DNA of 64,000 bases from Pseudomonas silvicola (GTDB lineage Bacteria; Pseudomonadota; Gammaproteobacteria; Pseudomonadales; Pseudomonadaceae), in contig NZ_CP093280.1 of the NCBI RefSeq assembly GCF_026651855.1, positions 6,532,501-6,596,500 on the forward strand. Reading direction: 5' to 3'. The number at the start of each line of letters is the position of its first letter. The stretch's first letter is position 1. The notes beneath the pieces were generated by a model. The model did not search any database. It was not told the DNA's origin and saw only the letters and a list, made by a program, of their open reading frames with translations. A program made the position numbers and the translations under genes. Below, piece after piece: positions 18,199 through 24,551 of the stretch.

Positions 18199-18770
18199 AT
18201 GGGAGCACAGCTTGCTGGCGAAGGGTGCAACGCGGTCCATCAGGTACACCGCGCTGCCTTTTTCGCTAGCAAGCTACGCTCCCACCAGAACACCAAGGAG
18301 CGCCAGGTGACGCAACCTGTAGGAGCACAGCTTGCTGGCGAAGGGTGCAACGCGGTCCATCAGGTACACCGCGCTGCCTTGTTCGCTAGCAGGCTACGCT
18401 CCCACCAGGACACCAAGGAGCGCCAGGTGACGCAACCTGTAGGAGCACAGCTTGCTGGCGAAGGGTGCAACGCGGTCCATCAGGTACACCGCGCTGCCTT
18501 GTTCGCTAACAAGCTACGCTCCCACCAGGACACCAAGGAGCGCCAGGTGACGCAACCTGTAGGAGCACAGCTTGCTGGCGAAGGGTGCAACGCGGTCCAT
18601 CAGGTACACCGCGCTGCCTTTTTCGCTAGCAAGCTACGCTCCCACCAGGACACCAAGGAGCGCCAGGTGACGCAACCTGTAGGAGCACAGCTTGCTGGCG
18701 AAGGGTGCAACGCGGTCCATCAGGTACACCGCGCTGCCTTGTTCGCTAGCAAGCTACGCTCCCACCAGAA
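18199..18770. repeat. five tandem 120-bp units of paired inverted REP elements (BIME-like)
   Basis: Five near-identical copies with exact 120-bp spacing (the GGAGCACAG motif recurs at about 18202, 18322, 18442, 18562 and 18682). Each unit holds a REP-like arm GGAGCACAGCTTGCTGGCGAA and, about 60 bp on, an inverted partner TTCGCTAGCAAGCTACGCTC, with a second nested inverted pair CGCGGT/ACCGCG. Each unit could therefore fold into a long stem-loop. Copies differ at only a few bases (e.g. CTTTTTCG/CTTGTTCG, AGCAAGC/AGCAGGC/AACAAGC). The last unit is cut short by unrelated sequence. It fills the gap between unit 1 and the convergent SDR gene and may act as a terminator or mRNA 3' stabiliser. Confidence 0.95.
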
Positions 18771-18799
18771 CGTGCAAGCGGCACTCCTGGCGCTTTGCT

Positions 18800-19864
18800 T
18801 CAAGCCAGCAATGAATGCCGGACAAAGCGGGCGGTATTGTCCAGGGCCAGGCCGATGTCCGGGTGGCGCAGCGCGTAGCGGCGGTCCAATCGCCGCGTGT
18901 TGCTCATGTCGAAACGCGTGGTCTGAATGAAGTCCAGCGATTCGGGGCTGGTCTTGAGCAAAGCTGACACACCCGGCACCCTCAACAACCCCCTGAGCAC
19001 CCCCAACGCGACGTACCGATGCGGCGCCCGCACCCCCAGGATCGGCGCGACGCGCTCCAGCAAACCGCCCAGGGCGGGGGTATCGGCATCCAGTGCCAGC
19101 ACCTGTTGGTTGACCATGTCGGGGTCGATGGCCACGGCGCCCATCAAGGCCACCAGGTAATCGACACTGACCAGCGGCAACCAATGGTCAGGGGAACCCG
19201 GGATGGCCTTGAGCCGGCCACCGGCCAGGTTGCGCATCAGCGCGACCAGCGGCTGCCCGGCCAGGATGTGCCCCGTGCGGCTATGACCGCAGACCGTGGC
19301 AGGGTGCACAATGGTGTAGTGGCCGCCCACCTGTCGCAGGTACTGAAGCACAGCGAAATGGGCTTCCATCTTGCTGCCTTCGTAACCACCGGCTCGCCGA
19401 TATACACGAGGCCAATCCGTGGCGTCCACCGCCTCGAGGTCGATACCCAATGCCTTCATGTGCTCATGGTTTTCCAGCATGTAGCCCCCCACCATGAGCA
19501 ATCGGCACCCTCGTTCGGCTGCCCAGCGAGCAACGTTCAACGGACCCTGAACATTCACCGCCCGCGCCTGATCCAGGGTCAGCCCCCAGGCAAACTGCAC
19601 CGCCAGGTGAAACACCAGCCGCACGCTCGCCATGGCTTGCTGGTCGGCGGTACTCAAGCCCAGCCCCGGTTGGCTGATGTCACCCCGCACAAACACCAAC
19701 CGCGAAGCCTCCCCGCCCAGCAAACCCACCTGCTCGGCTAACCGCCCCTGGGCCTGGGCCGAGCGCATCAGCACCTGGCAGCGGTGCCCCCGGGCCGTGA
19801 GGTGCGCCAGCAAATGCTGGCCGATGAAACCGCTGCCGCCGGTGACGAAACATTCCATTTGCAT
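18800..19864 (-). CDS. extended SDR / NAD(P)-dependent epimerase-reductase
   Basis: A 354-aa Rossmann protein. The N-terminal cofactor motif is TGGSGFIGQHL and the catalytic motif YEGSK (YxxxK) lies about residue 165. C-terminal wording (GHILAGQP..., IPGSPDHWLPLVSVDYL) resembles thioester-reductase/FAR-like extended SDRs. Start ATG 19864 has AGGGA upstream; ATG 19858 is possible. It lies between the two units on the opposite strand and is divergent from unit 2, so the 19865-20068 region may drive both. A redox step on the lipid (aldehyde, ketone or thioester) is plausible, but substrate and direction cannot be read from sequence. Confidence 0.8.
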   Translation of the reverse strand: MQMECFVTGGSGFIGQHLLAHLTARGHRCQVLMRSAQAQGRLAEQVGLLGGEASRLVFVRGDISQPGLGLSTADQQAMASVRLVFHLAVQFAWGLTLDQARAVNVQGPLNVARWAAERGCRLLMVGGYMLENHEHMKALGIDLEAVDATDWPRVYRRAGGYEGSKMEAHFAVLQYLRQVGGHYTIVHPATVCGHSRTGHILAGQPLVALMRNLAGGRLKAIPGSPDHWLPLVSVDYLVALMGAVAIDPDMVNQQVLALDADTPALGGLLERVAPILGVRAPHRYVALGVLRGLLRVPGVSALLKTSPESLDFIQTTRFDMSNTRRLDRRYALRHPDIGLALDNTARFVRHSLLA

Positions 19865-19980
19865 TGTTCATTCCCTGAAAAACGGTGGGTGGAGGGCTAA
19901 GAGTCCCCCTGCCTGCGCGCAGACTCTACTCTCGCCGCCTACCTCATGGAAGCCGATGCCAGCAGCGTGACGGGTCCGCC

Positions 19981-20013
19981 AAAGATGATGGCATTTTGAT
20001 CCAGATCATCTTT
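19981..20013. promoter_or_regulatory. inverted repeat upstream of unit 2 promoter
   Basis: Perfect 9-bp arms AAAGATGAT (19981-19989) and ATCATCTTT (20005-20013) with a 15-nt spacer touch the -35 box of the unit 2 promoter. No counterpart is present ahead of unit 1. It could be a second, unit 2-specific operator or serve the divergent SDR gene; this is speculative. Confidence 0.4.
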
Positions 20014-20038
20014 ACATATACAGAACGGTCTGTATAAT
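20011..20038 (+). promoter_or_regulatory. Unit 2 promoter with the same TetR-type operator
   Basis: A -35 TTTACA (20011-20016), a 16-bp spacer and a perfect -10 TATAAT (20033-20038). The palindrome TATACAGAACGGTCTGTATA (20017-20036; 9 of 10 pairs) occupies the same place as in the unit 1 promoter. Beyond it both leaders share CGCGCCA and CACATGGACGTG, so the whole promoter-leader has been duplicated with the FAAL gene. The two sites suggest co-regulation by one repressor. Confidence 0.75.
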
Positions 20039-20068
20039 CGCGCCACTTCATCTTCCGAGATGCTCCAC

Positions 20069-22642
20069 ATGGACGTGACATACACCGCCCCCCTCTTGCC
20101 CGAGTTGCGCCCGCAGGTACCCGCGCACGCCGGTCAGACCCTCGTCGATGTACTGCGCCGGCGCGCCGTGCAGACACCGGATCGGTTGGCCATTAGCCTA
20201 ACCACCGACAAAGGGGCGGTGGCGACCTTTACCTATGGCGAACTGGACCGGCATGCGCGAGCGCTGGCCCAGCGCTTGCAACAACAGCGGTGCGTGGGCG
20301 CCCGGGCGCTGATCATGCTGCCCCCAGGCCCTGACTATCTGGTGGCGTTGCTGGGGTGCTGGTACGCCCGCGTCACCGCGGTGCCCATCAGCCAGCCCAG
20401 CGGCGACCTGTGCCCAGCCGGCACACTGCGCCTGATCGACACGGTGGGCGCCCGGATCCTCCTCTGCGCCCATGCTGCCCGCCAGCAGATGCGCCAGGCC
20501 GCCTGGCGTGCCGTCAGCCGCACCGCCGCGACGATCGTGAACATTGACCGCCTGCCCCTGACGGATGCCGACGCGTGGCTGGCACCCGATGTTCAGCCCC
20601 ATACACTGGCCCTGCTGCAATTCGCCCCCACGGCCGCTGACGCCACTCGTGGCGTGCGTATTCAGCACGGCCACCTGATGGCAGGCTTGCAGACGCGCCA
20701 TCAGGCCATGGCCGTCACGCCTGAAGACATCGCCGTCGCCTGCCTGCCCGCTGACCACCCGATGCACCTGACGCGGGAATTGTTGCAGCCTTTGTACAGT
20801 GGCTACCCCGCCCACCTGCTCTGCGCAGGTGCAGTGGCGCAACGCCCATGGCGCTGGCTGGAGACGATCTGCGCACGGCGGGCAACCCTGGCCAGCGCAC
20901 CCGCCTGGCTCTACGCCCGGTGCAGCACCGAGCATTCTGAACGGTCCGCACCACTGGACCTGTCCTGCTGGCGCCTGGCCGCGACCGGCGACGAACTGCT
21001 TCCCCCCGCCGCCATGGCCGCGTTCGACGCATGCTTCACCACCATGGGGTGGCCGGGCAAGGTCTTCTTCACCGCCTACGAGCCAGGCGAAAGCAGCGGC
21101 GCCGTCACCGCCAGCAAGCCGCACCGGCCACCCCATCGCCTGGTGGTCGACCGCGACCAACTCGATGCAGGCCGCTTGCAACCCGCTGCCTCAGGCCAGG
21201 GCATTGAATTGCTCAGCAGCGGCATGCCAGTGGCGCAGGCAACGCTGTGCATTGTCGACCCGCACACGCGCGAGCCGCTGCGCGAAGGCCAGGTGGGCGA
21301 AATCTGGGTGGCGGGTCCCACCGTGGCGGATGGGTACTGGAAAAATCCCGAGGCGACCTGGGAAAACTTCCAGGCCACCCTGCGTGATGGTGAACGCCGC
21401 TGGCTGCGCACCGGCGATCGTGGCGCGATGCTGGACCATCACTTGTACACGCTTGGCCGCCTTGCCCCAGGCCCTGACTATCTGGTGGCGTTGCTGGGGT
21501 GCTGGTACGCCCGCGTCACCGCGGTGCCCATCAGCCAGCCCAGCGGCGACCTGTGCCCAGCCGGCACACTGCGCCTGATCGACACGGTGGGCGCCCGGAT
21601 CCTCCTCTGCGCCCATGCTGCCCGCCAGCAGATGCGCCAGGCCGCCTGGCGTGCCGTCAGCCGCACCGCCGCGATGATCGTGAACATTGACCGCCTGCCA
21701 CTGATGGATGCCGACGCGTGGCTGGCACCCGATGTTCAGCCCCATACACTGGCCCTGCTGCAATTCGCCCCCACGGCCGCTGACGCCACTCGTGGCGTGC
21801 GTATTCAGCACGGCCACCTGATGGCAGGCTTGCAGACGCGCCATCAGGCCATGGCCGTCACGCCTGAAGACATCGCCGTCGCCTGCCTGCCCGCTGACCA
21901 CCCGATGCACCTGACGCGGGAATTGTTGCAGCCTTTGTACAGTGGCTACCCCGCCCACCTGCTCTGCGCAGGTGCAGTGGCGCAACGCCCATGGCGCTGG
22001 CTGGAGACGATCTGCGCACGGCGGGCAACCCTGGCCAGCGCACCCGCCTGGCTCTACGCCCGGTGCAGCACCGAGCATTCTGAACGGTCCGCACCACTGG
22101 ACCTGTCCTGCTGGCGCCTGGCCGCGACCGGCGACGAACTGCTTCCCCCCGCCGCCATGGCCGCGTTCGACGCATGCTTCACCACCATGGGGTGGCCGGG
22201 CAAGGTCTTCTTCACCGCCTACGAGCCAGGCGAAAGCAGCGGCGCCGTCACCGCCAGCACGCCGCACCGGCCACCCCATCGCCTGGTGGTCGACCGCGAC
22301 CAACTCGATGCAGGCCGCTTGCAACCCGCTGCCTCAGGCCAGGGCATTGAATTACTCAGCAGCGGCATGCCAGTGGCGCAGGCAACGCTGTGCATTGTCG
22401 ACCCGCACACGCGCGAGCCGCTGCGCGAAGGCCAGGTGGGCGAAATCTGGGTGGCGGGTCCCACCGTGGCGGATGGGTACTGGAAAAATCCCGAGGCGAC
22501 CTGGGAAAACTTCCAGGCCACCCTGCGTGATGGTGAACGCCGCTGGCTGCGCACCGGCGATCGTGGCGCGATGCTGGACCATCACTTGTACACGCTTGGC
22601 CGCCTTGCCCCAGGCCCTGCAAGCGAGCCGCCGCACGGGTAG
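20069..22642 (+). CDS. degenerate, C-truncated FAAL-like protein with in-frame internal duplication
   Basis: An 857-aa open frame, a paralogue of the 5568 FAAL. Residues about 85-465 are repeated as a second 381-residue copy. Catalytic motifs are lost in both copies: the P-loop reads APTAADATRG instead of TSGSTGAPKG, YHDMG has become DHPMH, and YGMAETT reads YEPGESS. RTGD survives. The frame ends soon after LYTLGRLAPGP, so the C-terminal lid domain (with the GRIKD hinge and KTSSGK lysine) is absent. Adenylation is therefore unlikely. Yet the frame is fully open, has a good RBS (CGAGA) and a strong operator-controlled promoter. It may be a scaffold or decoy pseudo-enzyme, or a decaying gene not yet frameshifted. 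Start ATG 20069 parallels the 5568 gene. Confidence 0.75.
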   Translation: MDVTYTAPLLPELRPQVPAHAGQTLVDVLRRRAVQTPDRLAISLTTDKGAVATFTYGELDRHARALAQRLQQQRCVGARALIMLPPGPDYLVALLGCWYARVTAVPISQPSGDLCPAGTLRLIDTVGARILLCAHAARQQMRQAAWRAVSRTAATIVNIDRLPLTDADAWLAPDVQPHTLALLQFAPTAADATRGVRIQHGHLMAGLQTRHQAMAVTPEDIAVACLPADHPMHLTRELLQPLYSGYPAHLLCAGAVAQRPWRWLETICARRATLASAPAWLYARCSTEHSERSAPLDLSCWRLAATGDELLPPAAMAAFDACFTTMGWPGKVFFTAYEPGESSGAVTASKPHRPPHRLVVDRDQLDAGRLQPAASGQGIELLSSGMPVAQATLCIVDPHTREPLREGQVGEIWVAGPTVADGYWKNPEATWENFQATLRDGERRWLRTGDRGAMLDHHLYTLGRLAPGPDYLVALLGCWYARVTAVPISQPSGDLCPAGTLRLIDTVGARILLCAHAARQQMRQAAWRAVSRTAAMIVNIDRLPLMDADAWLAPDVQPHTLALLQFAPTAADATRGVRIQHGHLMAGLQTRHQAMAVTPEDIAVACLPADHPMHLTRELLQPLYSGYPAHLLCAGAVAQRPWRWLETICARRATLASAPAWLYARCSTEHSERSAPLDLSCWRLAATGDELLPPAAMAAFDACFTTMGWPGKVFFTAYEPGESSGAVTASTPHRPPHRLVVDRDQLDAGRLQPAASGQGIELLSSGMPVAQATLCIVDPHTREPLREGQVGEIWVAGPTVADGYWKNPEATWENFQATLRDGERRWLRTGDRGAMLDHHLYTLGRLAPGPASEPPHG
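20322..22619 (+). repeat. 1143-bp direct tandem duplication inside the FAAL-like gene
   Basis: The 12-mer CCCCAGGCCCTG occurs at 20322, 21465 and 22608, exactly 1143 bp (381 codons) apart. The middle copy is chimeric: its left flank matches the third and its right flank the first, as expected from recombination across a 12-bp microhomology. The two units (20322-21464 and 21465-22607) differ at only a handful of positions that I found (five, three of them changing amino acids: T to M twice and K to T). The duplication is therefore recent and happened after the gene had already lost its C-terminus. Confidence 0.93.
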
Positions 22643-22746
22643 GCGGGCCTTGGCCCGCCAGCCCCGTGGCCTGGCAAACGCTGTACTGGCGCCTTACACA
22701 CTAAAAACAACACTTTCCGCAGCTTCCTGAAGCCGCTGGAAGCTGC
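22642..22746 (+). other. two strong hairpins between the FAAL-like gene and the next ligase
   Basis: Immediately after the stop is GGCGGGCC-TT-GGCCCGCC (22642-22659). Further on, GCAGCTTCC and GGAAGCTGC (22719-22727 / 22738-22746) form a 9-bp stem with a 10-nt loop, ending 17 nt before the next ATG. Neither is followed by a T-run, so they are not classic terminators. They may reduce read-through, stabilise mRNA or tune translation of the downstream genes. Confidence 0.55.
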
Positions 22747-22763
22747 ACTGTGCGAGAACCGTA

Positions 22764-24413
22764 ATGGACACGATCAATACCCGCTTTCAGCTGCTCGTTC
22801 ATGACAACCAGGCCACTTGGCACTTTGCCGACGCCGACCAGTACCATTCGCCACAGGACATCGATGACCGCGTCGAAGACTATGCCCAGGCACTGCGCCG
22901 CCAAGGCCTGAAGGCTCAGGACACGGTCGGGCTGGTGCTCAACAACGGCCTGGACATGGTCAGTTGCCTGCTGGCGTGCTGGCGGTTGAACCTGGTCGCC
23001 ATTCCCCTGCGCACCAAAGCCGGCAAATACCTGAACTACGCCGAGTTCCTTCAGGGCTGTGACCGTACCTGCCATTTCAAACTGGTGTTGTGCGATGCCT
23101 CCATCAGCCAGCAGGATATCCAGCAGTGGCGGGCACAAACCGGCCTGGCCATTTTCCCCCAGGCCGAGTTCGCCACGCCTCACACCCTGCCCGTCATCAC
23201 GCCAGCGACGCCACGGCTCGAAGACATGGCGATCATCCAGTTCTCATCAGGCAGCACGGGTTTTCCCAAGGGCGTGATCGTGACCCACGGCATGATCATC
23301 AACCAGCTCAAGCACATTGTCGCCGCGCACCGGGCGACCATTCGGCATACCGCCTGCTGGACGCCCATGCACCACGACATGGGGCTGTTCACCGGGGTCT
23401 TGCTACCGGTGTTCGCAGGCAATGACCACACGGTAGCCACCCCGGAGTTCTACATGCGCAACCCGGCGCGCTGGTTCCGCATGCTGGCCGACAGCGGCGT
23501 CGACCTCACGTTCAGCACCAACTCGGCCATGGTGGCGGCACTGCGCACGGTCAAGCGCTTGTACAGCGGCGAAACCGTAAACCTCTCACGGCTGCACCTT
23601 TACCTGTCGGCGGAAAAGGTGAGCCCGGTGGTGCTGGCCAGAATCCACGACCGGTTCGGCCCGCTGGGCCTGGGCCCTGCACAGGTCCACAGCGCCTACG
23701 GCATGGCCGAGAACAGCCTGGGCGCCAGCATCAGCGGGCCTGGCGAACTGCAGACCCTGTGCGTGCAGATCGACCCCCAGGGCAAGGTCCACCTCGCCGA
23801 GGCTGGCAGCGACACCCCGACCATCGAGCTGGTCAGCGCCGGGGTTGCCAATGCCCACCACCGCATCACCATCCGCGATGACCAGGACCAGCCCCTGGGC
23901 GAACTCGAACTGGGCGAGATCAGCCTGGAAAGCGATTGCCTCACCCCCGGCTACCTGAACATGCCACACGCCACCGAGGCCAGGTTGCAGGGAGCCCGGC
24001 TGCGCACGGGTGACCTGGGTTTCCTCCACCAGCAGCAGCTTTACTTCTACAGCCGCAAGGACGACCTGATCATCGTCGGCGGCCGCAACATCGTCCCCGA
24101 TGATGTCGAGGAAACGGTCGAGGGCCTGGCATTCGTCCGCGCTTCGGGCAGCGCCCTGCTGTGCATCGAAAATGACAATACTGGTTTGATGGAGCTGCAC
24201 CTGGTGCTCGAGGGCGATGCCAACGTCGCCCAGGCCGAGAGCCTGCACAGGCGCGAAACCCTCATGAAGGTGGTGCTCGACCACCATGATGTGGTGCTCA
24301 ACCAGTGCCATTTCTGCGCCCGCGGCACCATTGAAAAGACCTCAAGCGGCAAGAAGCGTCGCAGCGTGATTCGCCGCCGATTGCTCGACAGGCAGATCGA
24401 CCTGATCGCCTGA
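22764..24413 (+). CDS. fatty-acyl-AMP ligase (second, intact)
   Basis: A 549-aa ANL ligase with intact motifs: SSGSTGFPKG (P-loop), HHDMG, AYGMAEN, RTGDLG and a C-terminal KTSSGKKRR lysine motif. It is only distantly similar to the 5568 enzyme, so it is not a product of the same recent duplication. It probably loads a second acyl chain onto the ACP at 29383, ready for the reductase-aminotransferase fusion that follows. Start ATG 22764 gives MDTINTRFQLLVHD. The Shine-Dalgarno sequence is weak and the hairpin at 22719-22746 is close, so translation may be regulated. Confidence 0.88.
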   Translation: MDTINTRFQLLVHDNQATWHFADADQYHSPQDIDDRVEDYAQALRRQGLKAQDTVGLVLNNGLDMVSCLLACWRLNLVAIPLRTKAGKYLNYAEFLQGCDRTCHFKLVLCDASISQQDIQQWRAQTGLAIFPQAEFATPHTLPVITPATPRLEDMAIIQFSSGSTGFPKGVIVTHGMIINQLKHIVAAHRATIRHTACWTPMHHDMGLFTGVLLPVFAGNDHTVATPEFYMRNPARWFRMLADSGVDLTFSTNSAMVAALRTVKRLYSGETVNLSRLHLYLSAEKVSPVVLARIHDRFGPLGLGPAQVHSAYGMAENSLGASISGPGELQTLCVQIDPQGKVHLAEAGSDTPTIELVSAGVANAHHRITIRDDQDQPLGELELGEISLESDCLTPGYLNMPHATEARLQGARLRTGDLGFLHQQQLYFYSRKDDLIIVGGRNIVPDDVEETVEGLAFVRASGSALLCIENDNTGLMELHLVLEGDANVAQAESLHRRETLMKVVLDHHDVVLNQCHFCARGTIEKTSSGKKRRSVIRRRLLDRQIDLIA

Positions 24414-24551
24414 GCTGGCGCCGGACCTACGGCACCCCTTCGCTGATGTTCGTCACTCGTACCGAGGCCCCATGGGGCCTGGGCGCGAACGGGCCCGTGC
24501 GCCCGGGCCACCGGCACGGCATGAATCCATGAACAATGAACAGGAGTCCCC

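Noticed and set aside
18199-18770. possible CRISPR array
   Set aside because: The whole 120-bp unit is repeated, with no variable spacers.
18199-18930. 243-codon frame across the 120-bp repeats
   Set aside because: 120 is a multiple of three, so any open unit stays open when repeated; the sequence is REP hairpins and the frame then runs antisense into the SDR gene.
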